A DNA stretch of 64,000 nt from UTCFX2 sp963788145 (GTDB taxonomy: Bacteria > Chloroflexota > Anaerolineae > Anaerolineales > UBA4823): NCBI GenBank assembly GCA_963788145.1, contig CAWBFQ010000003.1:620001-684000 (forward strand). The letters run 5' to 3'. The notes below the pieces were generated by a model. It saw only the letters and a list, made by a program, of their open reading frames with translations, made no database searches and was not told the DNA's origin. Below are positions 1-8,377 of the stretch, piece by piece (within the stretch, counting starts at the first letter, position 1; each line of letters opens with the position of its first letter). Made by a program: the position numbers and the translations under genes.

Positions 1-701
1 TGGAAAGCAGGATGCTGAGCGCAATTTCATTGGGGGTTTTTTGGCGTTTAGCGCCCTCCACCAACGAAATCATCTGATCCAAGAAGCCGTGGCCTGGGTC
101 GGCGCTGACGCGGATGATGAGCGCGTCCGAGAGCAAACGAGTCCCACCGGTTACGGCAGATCGGTCGCCGCCGGCTTCGCGCACAACCGGCGCGGATTCG
201 CCGGTGACGGCGCTTTCATCCACGGAAGCAATCCCATAGACGATCTCGCCATCCGCGGGGAGGACGTCGCCGGTCTCAACCAGGTACAAATCATTCTTGT
301 TCAGTTCGGTGGACGATACCGTTGTCATACTCTTGAGCGCGGCTTCAAGCGTGGTGAACGAGCCGCGGATGAGTTTCGCCGGAGTATCCTGGCGCGCTTT
401 CCGTAAGGATTTCGGCCTGGGCTTTGCCGCGTCCTTCCGCCAGAGCTTCTGAGAAATTCGCAAATAAAAGCGTAAACCACAACCATAAGGCGATCGCGCC
501 GATAAAACCGGCCGAGGCTCCGCCTTTTCCGATCAAGGTCTCCACCCAAGACAGTGTTGTGAGCAGGCTTCCGGCTTCGGTCACAAACATGACCGGGTTC
601 CGCAGCTGGTGGGCTGGATTCAGTTTTCTGAAAGCATCTAAAACGGCGCGGCGGTAGAGCGCTGCACGAATATGGGTAAGTGAAGGTTTATAGTCAGTCA
701 T
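1..701 (-). CDS. kdpB: Potassium-transporting ATPase ATP-binding subunit KdpB (partial, frame break)
   Basis: P-type ATPase subunit that powers K+ uptake by the inner-membrane KdpFABC complex. Only about 233 N-terminal codons are present; the gene continues past the left edge. Visible are the N-terminal membrane segments and the actuator domain with its TGES motif followed by typical KdpB sequence (SAVTGGTRLLSD, then the KRQKTPNEIALSILL region). The ATG at 701-699 overlaps the kdpA stop by one base (TAATG), so translation is coupled. The frame is broken near 407-413 in a run of three T (plus strand): upstream reads ...EGRGKAQAE and the matching continuation SLRKARQDTPAK lies in another frame, so one base appears extra. 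The phosphorylation site is outside the window. Family assignment is secure; whether the break is real is open. Confidence 0.93.
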
Positions 702-2422
702 TAGAAAAACTTGCCTGTCCCGAGCAGAAGCTGCTGGACGATTGGACCCAGGGCCAGCGCTGGCAAATAGCTGAGCGCGCCGACAATGACGACCACGCCG
801 ATCAACCACCCGACAAATAACGGGGTATGGGTTGGCAGCGTCCCTGCGCTGGTTGGAACTTTATTCTTACTGGCTAATGCTCCAGCCATCGCCAGAACCG
901 GAACGATCAGGGCATAACGGGCGATCAGCATAGCCATTCCCAGGGTGATATTGTAAAAAGCGGTATTTGCTCCTAAACCGGCAAAAGCTGAACCGTTGTT
1001 GTTTCCGGCCGATGCAAACGCGTAGAGAACTTCGCTGAAACCCTGCGGACCGGGATTGAAAATGCTCATTCTCGCGTCTGAATTGGATAAGGCAATGGCA
1101 GTTCCAAACAAAACGGTCACAACTGGTATCAAGACAATCAATGCCGCCATTTTCATTTCGAAGATCTCAATCTTCTTGCCGAGATACTCGGGTGTGCGGC
1201 CGACCATCATGCCGGCGACGAAAATCGCGATCACGACGAAGGCGAGCATTCCATACAATCCGGAACCCACCCCACCGAAAACAACCTCTCCCAGCAACAT
1301 CATCCACATCGGGATAAGTCCGCCAAGCGGAGTGAAAGAAGCGTGCATGGCGGTAACCGACCCATTCGATGCAGCCGTGGTCGCGGTCGCCCACATGGCA
1401 GAATTCACAACGCCAAACCGCACTTCCTTGCCTTCCATGTTGCCTGCGGATTGATCGATCCTCATCGATGCCAATACGGGGTTCCCCTGCGACTCTGCCT
1501 GGATGGCGATTCCGGTCATCAGGACGAATATCAATGTCATCGCAGCCAGGATCGCCCATCCCTGGCGGGTATCTCCTATCATTTTTCCGAATGAATACGT
1601 GAGCGCCGCCGGGATGAGCAGGATCGAGAGCATCTCCAAGAAATTGGAGAGCGACGTGGGATTCTCAAATGGATGGGCGGAGTTGGCGTTAAAGAAACCG
1701 CCGCCGTTCGTCCCCAATTGTTTAATGGCTACCTGAGAAGCCACTGGTCCAAGCGGGATTGTTTGGGTGATTTCCCCGCTGGTTTGGTCCACTGTATATG
1801 AGACTACATTCGCGCCGAATGTCTGCGCCACGCCCTGGGAGACGAGCGCGATGGATAAGATCAGCGCCAGGGGCAGCAAAATGTAGAGTATGGAACGGGT
1901 CAGATCTACCCAGAAATTGCCCAATTGATGCGTCATTCGGCGGGATATCCCGCGGATCAGGGCGATCAAAACCGCCAATCCTGTCCCAGCTGAGAGGAAG
2001 TTCTGAACACCCAAGCCAAGCATTTGGGAGAGATTGCTTAAAGTGGTTTCGCCGCCATAACTCTGCCAGTTGGTGTTGGAGACAAAACTGATCGCGATAT
2101 TGAATGCCAGGACGGGATCCACGCTGGCAAGGCCCTGCGGGTTCAGAGGCAGCCAGTTTTGCACGCGCAGCAGCAGGTAAAGAAAGAGCAGCCCAACCAG
2201 GTTAAAGAATAGAACGGTGATAGTGTAGGTCTTCCAGTCCATCTCCTCATCTACATCGATGCCCGCCAGGCGATAGATGAACCTTTCTACCGGCGCAACA
2301 ATTGGAGATAGAAAGGTTCGTTCTCCTTGATAGACCTTCGCCATATAAAAGCCCAATGGTTTTACCGATAACAAAAGCACAAAAACAAAGAGCGGAAATT
2401 GTAGCCAACTTGAACCGATCAT
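701..2422 (-). CDS. kdpA: Potassium-transporting ATPase potassium-binding subunit KdpA
   Basis: Channel-like K+ binding and translocating subunit of the KdpFABC pump, 573 residues with about ten membrane segments, normal for the family. The selectivity-filter sequence GTNGGGFFNANSAHPFENP is present, as are the conserved VSFVSNTNWQSYGGE and SAGNNNGSAF segments. The open frame extends to a GTG at 2431, but the ATG at 2422 is preferred: it overlaps the kdpF stop as ATGA and has GGAG eight bases upstream. It sits between kdpF and kdpB in a tightly overlapping operon. Kdp systems are normally induced by K+ limitation through KdpD/KdpE; those genes are not in view. Confidence 0.97.
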   Translation of the reverse strand: MIGSSWLQFPLFVFVLLLSVKPLGFYMAKVYQGERTFLSPIVAPVERFIYRLAGIDVDEEMDWKTYTITVLFFNLVGLLFLYLLLRVQNWLPLNPQGLASVDPVLAFNIAISFVSNTNWQSYGGETTLSNLSQMLGLGVQNFLSAGTGLAVLIALIRGISRRMTHQLGNFWVDLTRSILYILLPLALILSIALVSQGVAQTFGANVVSYTVDQTSGEITQTIPLGPVASQVAIKQLGTNGGGFFNANSAHPFENPTSLSNFLEMLSILLIPAALTYSFGKMIGDTRQGWAILAAMTLIFVLMTGIAIQAESQGNPVLASMRIDQSAGNMEGKEVRFGVVNSAMWATATTAASNGSVTAMHASFTPLGGLIPMWMMLLGEVVFGGVGSGLYGMLAFVVIAIFVAGMMVGRTPEYLGKKIEIFEMKMAALIVLIPVVTVLFGTAIALSNSDARMSIFNPGPQGFSEVLYAFASAGNNNGSAFAGLGANTAFYNITLGMAMLIARYALIVPVLAMAGALASKNKVPTSAGTLPTHTPLFVGWLIGVVVIVGALSYLPALALGPIVQQLLLGTGKFF

Positions 2423-2511
2423 CCGAACCACTCCGGTTTTATTAATGAAATAAACAGGTAGAGCAACATTCCAAGCGCCATGAAGCCAGCAAGGATGGAT
2501 AGAATGGACAA
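2419..2511 (-). CDS. kdpF: Potassium-transporting ATPase small subunit KdpF
   Basis: Thirty-residue single-span membrane peptide that stabilises the KdpABC complex. It starts at TTG (2511-2509) with GGAGG six bases upstream, has one hydrophobic helix (LAGFMALGMLLYLFISL) and ends with the family-like tail IKPEWFG, comparable to the usual 'RPEKF' ending of KdpF. Its stop overlaps the kdpA ATG (ATGA). Length and position immediately before kdpA are exactly those of KdpF in other bacteria. Confidence 0.9.
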   Translation of the reverse strand: MSILSILAGFMALGMLLYLFISLIKPEWFG

Positions 2512-2512
2512 C

Positions 2513-2605
2513 TCAAACCTCCATTAAGGATCCGCAAAAAAGGACGAATCCCCACATCAAAAGGAAAAAACCAAATATCGTTACGAGCATGAATAAATCA
2601 GTCAT
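2513..2605 (-). CDS. 30-aa membrane microprotein leading the kdp operon
   Basis: A 30-codon frame starts at ATG 2605 with AGGAG four bases upstream and ends one base before the kdpF start codon (TGA-G-TTG). The predicted peptide is one hydrophobic helix (MLVTIFGFFLLMWGFVLFCG) with a short polar end. Position, spacing and Shine-Dalgarno all argue that it is translated as the first gene of the kdp operon. I recall similar tiny single-span proteins ahead of kdpF in other genomes, annotated only as hypothetical; no function is known to me. It might assist KdpF or pump assembly, which is inference from position only. Confidence 0.65.
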   Translation of the reverse strand: MTDLFMLVTIFGFFLLMWGFVLFCGSLMEV

Positions 2606-2704
2606 CGATCTCCTCTACAAGTACAATTACTTTACCCCCTGGAGGATTAAAAATTTAGCAAGAAAAGGATCGAATGCGTCAAGAAAATATCAAGATTTGA
2701 GATG

Positions 2705-2710
2705 TATAAT
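2705..2710 (+). promoter_or_regulatory. -10 element of the first MalT-like regulator, possibly leaderless
   Basis: A perfect TATAAT lies ten bases upstream of ATG 2721. With the usual six to eight base distance from -10 to start point, the transcript would begin within a few bases of the start codon. No good Shine-Dalgarno precedes the ATG, and no clear TTGACA-like -35 is seen. The same arrangement recurs at several other genes in the window. Confidence 0.45.
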
Positions 2711-2720
2711 CCATTCCAGG

Positions 2721-5429
2721 ATGCCCGCGCCAATTTTAGCCACGAAACTCAATATCCCCCTGCCTCGGGCTAATAAGATGGTCCTCCGTGCCCGCCTGAC
2801 CAAGCGGCTGAATGAGGGTGTGCAGCGTAAACTTACCCTTATTTCTGCCCCAGCTGGCTTTGGCAAAACCACGCTGGTCAGCGAATGGGTCGCAGTTATT
2901 GATTGGAAAATCGCCTGGCTGTCGCTGGATGAAGGGGATAGCGATCCTGTTCGATTTCTGAATTACATCGTCGCGGCAATGCAGACCATAGAAGCGAATA
3001 TTGGCGCGGGGATGTCAGGGGCGCTCCAGAATCCTCAACTGCCGTCGATTGAGTTGCTGTTGACATCCCTGCTAAATGAAATTGGCGCTATCCTGGAAAA
3101 TTTCATCCTTGTCCTGGATGATTACCATCTAATCGATTCCCAGTCGGTTGACCAAGCCCTCGCCTTTCTGCTCGATCATCTGCCGCCGCAGATGCATCTG
3201 GTCATTGCCAGCCGTGAAGATCCCTCTCTGCCCTTGGCCCGCTACCGAGCCAGGGGTCAATTGGCCGAACTGCGCGCGGCTGACCTGCGCTTCACTCCCG
3301 CCGAAGCCGCCGAGTTTCTCAATCGGGTGATGGGGCTGAACCTCTCGGTCGAAAACATCGCCGCGCTGGAAGCCCGCACCGAAGGCTGGATCGCTGGTCT
3401 GCAATTGGCAGCGCTTTCCATGGAAGGCCGTGAAGACATCGTCAGTTTTATCCAGGCTTTCACCGGCAGTCATCGTTTTGTGCTGGACTATCTGGTAGAA
3501 GAAGTCCTTCAGCGCCAGCCTGAATCTGTCCGCAGTTTCTTACTGCAAACAGCTATTCTCCAAAGGTTTTGCGCTTCGCTGTGCAATGCTGTCACAGAGC
3601 GAGGTGATGGCAAAGATATGCTGGATGAGCTGGAACGCAGCAATCTGTTCCTCACTACGCTTGACGACAAGCGCCAGTGGTATCGCTATCACCATCTCTT
3701 CGCCGAAGTTCTCCAGGCGCACTTGCAGGAGGCGCAACACGATCGAGTGTTCATGCTCCATCGGCGGGCGAGCGCGTGGTACGAACAGAACGGTCTGCGA
3801 CCCGATGCCATCCGTCATGCGCTGGCTGCAAAAGACTATGAACGCGCTGCTGGATTGATCGAACTGATATGGTCAACTATGGACCTCAATTACCAATCCT
3901 CCACATGGCTTGGCTGGGCCAAAGCGCTGCCTGATTGGTTGATCCGCACCCGGCCTGTGCTTAGCGTTGGTTTTGCCTGGGCGTTGCTGGATAGCGGTGA
4001 GATGGAAGCCAGCGAAGTCCGCTTGCAGGACGCCGAACGCTGGCTGGAAACGCCGACGGATAAGATGGTCGTCGCGGATGAAGAACAAATTCGTTCGCTA
4101 CCTGCGTCAATATCCACTGCCCGAGCCTACCGCTCGCTGGCTCTTGGCGATGTTCCCAGCGCAGTGAAGTATGCCCAGCAAGCGCTCGAACTGACCCCCG
4201 AAGATGACCAGGTCAGGTACATCCAGTCCATCTCGCTCCTGGGGCTTGCCCAGTATACAAGCGGGGACTTGGAGGCAGCCGAAAGTTCCCTGTCCGATTT
4301 CCATTCGAACCTGTGGAAAACCGGTGAAATCCTGACCATGATCGTCATCACATTTCTCCTGGCTGACATCAGGGTGGCGCTGGGCCGTCTCACTGAGGCG
4401 GAGAGCATCTATCAGCAATCATTACACCTCGCGACTGGCCAGGGCGAGTCTACGCTCCTCGGAACGGCAGACTTGCATCGCGGCCTCGGTGAACTTTACC
4501 TTGAATGGGGTGATTTAAAAGCCGCCGCGCAACACTTACTGACTAGCCAGAAGCTGGGTGAGCGGACCGCGACTACGGATTGGCAACATCGTTTGTGGGT
4601 TTCCCAGGCGCGCCTGAAAGAGGCGCAGGGAGACCTGGATGGTGCGCTCGCTCTGCTCGATGAGGCGGAGCGCGTGTACATCCGGAACCCTCTGCCCGAT
4701 GTGCGTCCCGTCGCTGCTTTGAAGGTGCGGGTTTGGCTTAAGCAGGGTAGACAGGCCGAAGCCCTGCGGTGGGCGCGTGAACAAGGGCTATCGGTGGATG
4801 ATGACCTCTATTACACGCGCGAGTTCGAGCACATCACTCTAGCCCGGGTGCTCATCTCGGCTGGTAAAAGCGATCGGGAGACTGGTTTTCTTGACGAGGC
4901 TACCCGGTTGCTGGGGCGTTTAATCCAAGCGGCAGAAACTGGCGGCCGGCGGGGCAGCGCTATCGAAATCCTGCTACTGCAAGCTCTCGCGTTCCAGGCG
5001 CAAGATCATCTCCCCGAAGCCATTGCAGCGCTGGAACGCGTCCTTTCCCTGGCCGAGCCGGAAGGTTATGTTCGAATCTTTGTGGATGAAGGCGAAGCGA
5101 TGCGATTATTGATTGAAAAACAATCGCGCAATCGAAACAAATTGCTGAGCGGTTATGTAGACAAACTCCTGGCTGCCTTTATCCAACCGGTGACCACGAC
5201 AAAATCGGCACCCATCCATCAAAATTCAGACATGATAGAGCCTTTGAGTGAACGCGAGCTAGAAGTGCTCAAGCTGCTCCAAAGCGAATTAAGCGGCCCA
5301 GAAATTGCCCAACAAATGATCGTATCGCTCAACACCTTGCGCACCCACACCAAGAATATTTTCAACAAACTGGGAGTCAACAACCGCCGGGCAGCCATCC
5401 GCCGCGCCGAGGAACTCGATTTATTCTAG
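2721..5429 (+). CDS. MalT-like LuxR-family ATP-dependent transcriptional regulator (copy 1)
   Basis: Large cytoplasmic STAND-type regulator of 902 residues. Order: Walker A APAGFGKTT near residues 43-51, Walker B region FILVLDDYHLID near 122-133, winged-helix/NB-ARC part with LPPQMHLVIASRED, then a long TPR-like superhelix, and a LuxR helix-turn-helix in the last 65 residues (PLSERELEVLKLL...IFNKLGVNNRR). Such proteins (MalT family) oligomerise on ATP plus an inducer and activate neighbouring promoters. The frame is open further upstream to 2589, but the family starts at MPAPILATKLNIP, and a TATAAT sits ten bases before this ATG. It heads the first regulator-membrane protein-oxidoreductase module. 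The ATPase half is nearly identical in DNA to copy 2 at 8378. The inducer is unknown. Confidence 0.93.
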   Translation: MPAPILATKLNIPLPRANKMVLRARLTKRLNEGVQRKLTLISAPAGFGKTTLVSEWVAVIDWKIAWLSLDEGDSDPVRFLNYIVAAMQTIEANIGAGMSGALQNPQLPSIELLLTSLLNEIGAILENFILVLDDYHLIDSQSVDQALAFLLDHLPPQMHLVIASREDPSLPLARYRARGQLAELRAADLRFTPAEAAEFLNRVMGLNLSVENIAALEARTEGWIAGLQLAALSMEGREDIVSFIQAFTGSHRFVLDYLVEEVLQRQPESVRSFLLQTAILQRFCASLCNAVTERGDGKDMLDELERSNLFLTTLDDKRQWYRYHHLFAEVLQAHLQEAQHDRVFMLHRRASAWYEQNGLRPDAIRHALAAKDYERAAGLIELIWSTMDLNYQSSTWLGWAKALPDWLIRTRPVLSVGFAWALLDSGEMEASEVRLQDAERWLETPTDKMVVADEEQIRSLPASISTARAYRSLALGDVPSAVKYAQQALELTPEDDQVRYIQSISLLGLAQYTSGDLEAAESSLSDFHSNLWKTGEILTMIVITFLLADIRVALGRLTEAESIYQQSLHLATGQGESTLLGTADLHRGLGELYLEWGDLKAAAQHLLTSQKLGERTATTDWQHRLWVSQARLKEAQGDLDGALALLDEAERVYIRNPLPDVRPVAALKVRVWLKQGRQAEALRWAREQGLSVDDDLYYTREFEHITLARVLISAGKSDRETGFLDEATRLLGRLIQAAETGGRRGSAIEILLLQALAFQAQDHLPEAIAALERVLSLAEPEGYVRIFVDEGEAMRLLIEKQSRNRNKLLSGYVDKLLAAFIQPVTTTKSAPIHQNSDMIEPLSERELEVLKLLQSELSGPEIAQQMIVSLNTLRTHTKNIFNKLGVNNRRAAIRRAEELDLF

Positions 5430-5452
5430 CTTGCTCGAAATCACCAACCCAG

Positions 5453-5493
5453 GCCCTGTCAGGTGTCATAAACCATCTGACGGGGCTTTTTTT
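5453..5493 (+). terminator. Rho-independent terminator after MalT-like copy 1
   Basis: Stem GCCCTGTCAGGTG / CATCTGACGGGGC (one mismatch and one wobble) with an eight-base loop, followed directly by seven T. It begins 23 bases after the regulator stop. Confidence 0.85.
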
Positions 5494-5501
5494 CGCCATG
5501 A

Positions 5502-5546
5502 ATCACCACCTCAATCACATCATGTGGTGATGACGCCTCACCACAT
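5502..5546 (+). promoter_or_regulatory. Inverted TCACCAC boxes, candidate operator
   Basis: A perfect 9-bp inverted repeat ATGTGGTGA-N7-TCACCACAT spans 5522-5546. A third copy of the half site (ATCACCAC, 5502-5509) lies upstream and also pairs with GTGGTGAT at 5524-5531. The cluster sits between the terminator of the regulator and the small-protein start at 5588, where an activator or repressor site for the downstream genes would be expected. It has no T tract, so it is unlikely to be a terminator. Confidence 0.45.
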
Positions 5547-5587
5547 CGGGCGGTATCCTATGGGCAGATCAACCGCGAGAGAAAAAC

Positions 5588-5863
5588 ATGAAGCGCAAAA
5601 TGATTGACACGCCGACCTCGAATGCTCAAGTTTACGAAATCCGCCTTATGGGACACCTGGAGTCCCGCTGGGTGAAGTGGTTCGACGACCTGACCATCAC
5701 GCTAGAAGAGGACGGAAACACGCTTCTAACCGGCTTGTTGGTTGACCAGTCCGCGTTGCATGGTTTACTCAAGAAAGTGCGGGATCTGGGAATACCCTTG
5801 GTCTCGATCAGTCAAGTCCAATTCAATGAAACTCATCGATATTGTTCAAAAAAGGAGAAAAAC
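5588..5863 (+). CDS. Small module protein, copy 1 (reads in frame into the next gene)
   Basis: About 92 residues, soluble, no cysteines of note, with the core VYEIRLMGHLESRWVKWF...LEEDGNTLLTGLLVDQSALHGLLKKVRDLGIPLVSI. The paralogue at 11211 has the same core. I recall this protein from other Chloroflexota next to regulators of this kind, always as hypothetical. Here the frame has no stop: it continues through SKKEKN into the following membrane protein, giving one 311-codon frame. In the paralogue the frame closes with a TGA overlapping the next ATG. Removing one A from the run before ATG 5864 would restore the same ATGA overlap here, so the fusion may be an indel artefact. Function unknown. 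Confidence 0.7.
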
Positions 5864-6523
5864 ATGAAAACCTTACAGAAATTTGGTGGATTCGCCGCGT
5901 TCTATCTGGCAACTGCCTACCTGATTGGATTTACCCTGTTTATCGTCGTGCTGGACTACCCCAGCATTACCGACCCGGCACAAAAACTGGCTGTGCTGGT
6001 CGAAAATCAGATGGTCATCTTTTCAACCAACCTGCTCATGTACGTGTTCTTTGGCGTTTTTCTGATTGTCCTGTCACTGGCGTTGTACGAGCGATTGAAA
6101 TCTGGCATGGCCGCCCTGATGCAGGTGGCAACCGTGATTGGAATTATCTGGGCTGGCTCGCTGGTTGCCAGCGGTATGGTCTCTAATGCAGGGATTGCTC
6201 CTGTCGTCGCGCTCCATGCCAATGACACCGCACAGGCAGCTCTGCTTTGGCAAGGAATTGAAACCGTGTCCAGCGGACTGGGCAACGGGAACGGCGAGAT
6301 TTTGGGCGGCGTATGGACACTGCTGGTCAGTTTGGCTGCGCTGCGGGCTGGCGGGTTGAACAAATCGCTGAATATCCTCGGCTTGTTGATCGGAGCAGTG
6401 GGTATTATTACCCTGGCGCCTGAACTCAAAGACCTGGTTGGGATTTTCGCAATTGGCCATGTCGTCTGGTATATCTGGGTGGGGATCGTGCTATTGCGTA
6501 GCAATACGGTTAAGACCGCGTAA
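5864..6523 (+). CDS. Multi-spanning membrane protein (DUF4386-like), module 1
   Basis: A 219-residue inner-membrane protein with about six hydrophobic segments. It begins MKTLQKFGGFAAFYLATAYLIGF and ends with a basic tail after WYIWVGIVLLRS. The ATG has AAGGAG ahead of it (spacing six), which supports independent initiation even though the small-protein frame runs into it without a stop. It is about as similar to the next gene (6572) as expected for old tandem duplicates (shared LSLALYERLK, ETVSSGLG/ETGLGGG, LVSLAALRA). The role is unknown; the setting suggests it is controlled by the upstream MalT-like protein. Confidence 0.8.
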   Translation: MKTLQKFGGFAAFYLATAYLIGFTLFIVVLDYPSITDPAQKLAVLVENQMVIFSTNLLMYVFFGVFLIVLSLALYERLKSGMAALMQVATVIGIIWAGSLVASGMVSNAGIAPVVALHANDTAQAALLWQGIETVSSGLGNGNGEILGGVWTLLVSLAALRAGGLNKSLNILGLLIGAVGIITLAPELKDLVGIFAIGHVVWYIWVGIVLLRSNTVKTA

Positions 6524-6571
6524 AAATCGGATGAGTGCGCGCAACAGGGCAAATCAAAAAAGGAGACAAGA

Positions 6572-7237
6572 ATGAATAATTTACAGAAGATAGGCGGCAT
6601 TGCCGCGCTGATCGGGGCAGCAACAAACCTCCTGGCGATTATGATGTTTATAACCTTAGCCTCCAAAGGCTACGGTTCCGACGACCCTGGCCAAGCCGTG
6701 GCTTTTTTTGCGGACAACCAGGCTTTAATGCTCGTATTGTACCAAATCCAATACTTGGTCTTCGGCGTGAGTTTGATTTTCCTGTCACTGGCACTCTATG
6801 AGCGACTGAAAGCTGGCTCATCTGTGCTGGTCCAGGCAGCGACCACATTCGGACTGATCTGGGCGTTCCTGGTCATTGTGATCGGCACACTCTCAATCAA
6901 CAACTTGAGCACAGTCGTCAAACTCTATGGCGAAAACCCGGCTCAAGCTGCAACGGTCTGGCTGGTGTTCGATTCTGTGGAAACCGGTTTGGGCGGAGGC
7001 GGCGGGGAAACGATAGTAAACCCCCTATGGTTTCTACTGCTGAGTTGGGCAGCCTTGCGGGCAAGGGAGTTTCCCCGGATATTGAACTACCTTGGCGTGG
7101 TAATCGGTGTAGCAGGTATCATCTCGGTTGTCCTAACCTCGCTTGGCCTGATGGTTGTTTATGGATTGGGTCTCATCATCTGGCTCGTTTGGCTCGGGAT
7201 CGTCATGTTGCGCAGGAGCCCAGTATCGTCGGTGTAA
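6572..7237 (+). CDS. Multi-spanning membrane protein (DUF4386-like), module 1 second copy
   Basis: A 221-residue membrane protein, a paralogue of the preceding gene: MNNLQKIGGIAALIGAATN..., LSLALYERLK, VETGLGGGGGE, LGLIIWLVWLGIVMLRR. It has five to six membrane segments and no catalytic motif that I can see. Shine-Dalgarno AAGGAG lies seven bases before ATG 6572 and the gap to the upstream gene is 48 bases, so the two are probably co-transcribed. Function unknown. Confidence 0.8.
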   Translation: MNNLQKIGGIAALIGAATNLLAIMMFITLASKGYGSDDPGQAVAFFADNQALMLVLYQIQYLVFGVSLIFLSLALYERLKAGSSVLVQAATTFGLIWAFLVIVIGTLSINNLSTVVKLYGENPAQAATVWLVFDSVETGLGGGGGETIVNPLWFLLLSWAALRAREFPRILNYLGVVIGVAGIISVVLTSLGLMVVYGLGLIIWLVWLGIVMLRRSPVSSV

Positions 7238-7359
7238 AAACCCGACACAGAACAACAACCTTCTCGACTTCAAATCTCAAGAGCAAGTAAGTGTATTGGA
7301 GAGGGTGGCTCATACGTGCCCCCATACTCCAATTTAGAAAAGTAATTCTGGAGGATGAA

Positions 7360-8313
7360 ATGAAAGCAATTGTATACACTAAGTTTGGCCCGCCCGAAGT
7401 TCTTCACCTTCAAGAGGTGGCAAAGCCCACCCCTAAATCGAATGAGGTGCTGATAAAAATAGTTGCGACTACCGTTGTAAAAGAAGACCCGGATATGAGG
7501 GCTTCCCCAGGTTTTAATGGACTTATGAAACCCAGGAATCCAATTCTGGGGCAAGAGTTGGCTGGGGAGATCGAGGCTATCGGCAGAGATGTGACCCGAT
7601 TCAAACCCGGCGACCAGGTATTCGGCTTCGACATGTTTGGCGCCTATGCAGAATACAAATGCATGCCTGAAAACGGGGCGCTAGCTATCAAGCCGGTCAA
7701 TCTGAGTTACGAAGAAGCTGCAAGCATTCCGAATGGGGCGCTAACCGCGCTACCATTTCTGAGAGATAAGGGTAAGATCCAGAATGGACAAACCGTGCTG
7801 ATCTATGGCGCTTCCGGATCGGTTGGCGCTGCGGCTGTGCAGCTGGCGAAGTATTACGGGGCTAAGGTGACCGGAGTATGCAGTACCCCGAATTTGGAAT
7901 GGGTCAAATCTTTGGGCGCCGATCAGGTAATTGACTACACTCAGGAGGATTTTACCGAAAACGGCAAGACTTATGACATTATTTTTGACACAGTAGGCAA
8001 GTATTCGTTTTCAAAGTGCAAAGGCTCGCTGACGAATGATGGGATCTATCTTGCCACGGTACCTGCGCCGGCTATGATACTTCAAGCATTATGGCCGGCA
8101 AAGCGCGGCAGGAAAAAAGCAAAGTTTGTGGCTGCGGGTTTGAGACCAGTCAGAGAGAAGATCAAAGATCTTGCCTTCCTTACCGGGTTGATCGAGATGG
8201 GGGAAATGAAACCGGTCATAGACAGGTGCTATCCGCTGGAACAGATGGCCGAGGCGCACCGCTATGTCGAAAAGGGACACAAAAAAGGAAACGTAGTCAT
8301 CATGGTGGAGTAA
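7360..8313 (+). CDS. Zinc-less MDR oxidoreductase, quinone reductase-like (module 1)
   Basis: A 317-residue medium-chain dehydrogenase/reductase. The GroES-like N-terminal half starts MKAIVYTKFGPPEVLHLQEV; the Rossmann half contains the NAD(P)H motif YGASGSVGAAAVQLAK near residue 145. The zinc-ligand cysteines of alcohol dehydrogenases are absent, which fits the quinone reductase / enoyl reductase branch. CTGGAGG five bases upstream fixes the start at 7360 rather than the longer frame at 7291. It closes module 1 and is followed by a strong hairpin. Copy 2 at 15322 occupies the same position in module 2. The substrate is not known. Confidence 0.85.
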   Translation: MKAIVYTKFGPPEVLHLQEVAKPTPKSNEVLIKIVATTVVKEDPDMRASPGFNGLMKPRNPILGQELAGEIEAIGRDVTRFKPGDQVFGFDMFGAYAEYKCMPENGALAIKPVNLSYEEAASIPNGALTALPFLRDKGKIQNGQTVLIYGASGSVGAAAVQLAKYYGAKVTGVCSTPNLEWVKSLGADQVIDYTQEDFTENGKTYDIIFDTVGKYSFSKCKGSLTNDGIYLATVPAPAMILQALWPAKRGRKKAKFVAAGLRPVREKIKDLAFLTGLIEMGEMKPVIDRCYPLEQMAEAHRYVEKGHKKGNVVIMVE

Positions 8314-8336
8314 TAACATTTTCTAAAATCCAAGCG

Positions 8337-8366
8337 AAAGGACATCCATGTTTTTGGATGTCCTTT
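8337..8366 (+). terminator. Hairpin terminator after oxidoreductase copy 1, overlapping the next promoter
   Basis: Perfect 12-bp stem AAAGGACATCCA / TGGATGTCCTTT with a six-base loop TGTTTT. The descending arm ends in TTT, and its last T is the first base of the TATAAT of the next gene, so the terminator arm occupies the -35 to -10 spacer of that promoter. Confidence 0.65.
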
Positions 8367-8371
8367 ATAAT
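8366..8371 (+). promoter_or_regulatory. -10 element of MalT-like copy 2, probably leaderless
   Basis: TATAAT ends six bases before the GTG at 8378, so the transcript should start at or next to the start codon. There is no Shine-Dalgarno. The element overlaps the preceding terminator arm. Confidence 0.5.
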
Positions 8372-8377
8372 TGATAT

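Noticed and set aside
1167..1559. 130-codon minus-strand frame within kdpA
   Set aside because: Same-strand alternative frame of kdpA, arginine/histidine-rich translation typical of a shadow.
6007..6666. 219-codon minus-strand frame opposite the DUF4386-like genes
   Set aside because: Low-complexity translation complementary to membrane helices, spanning two genes and their gap.
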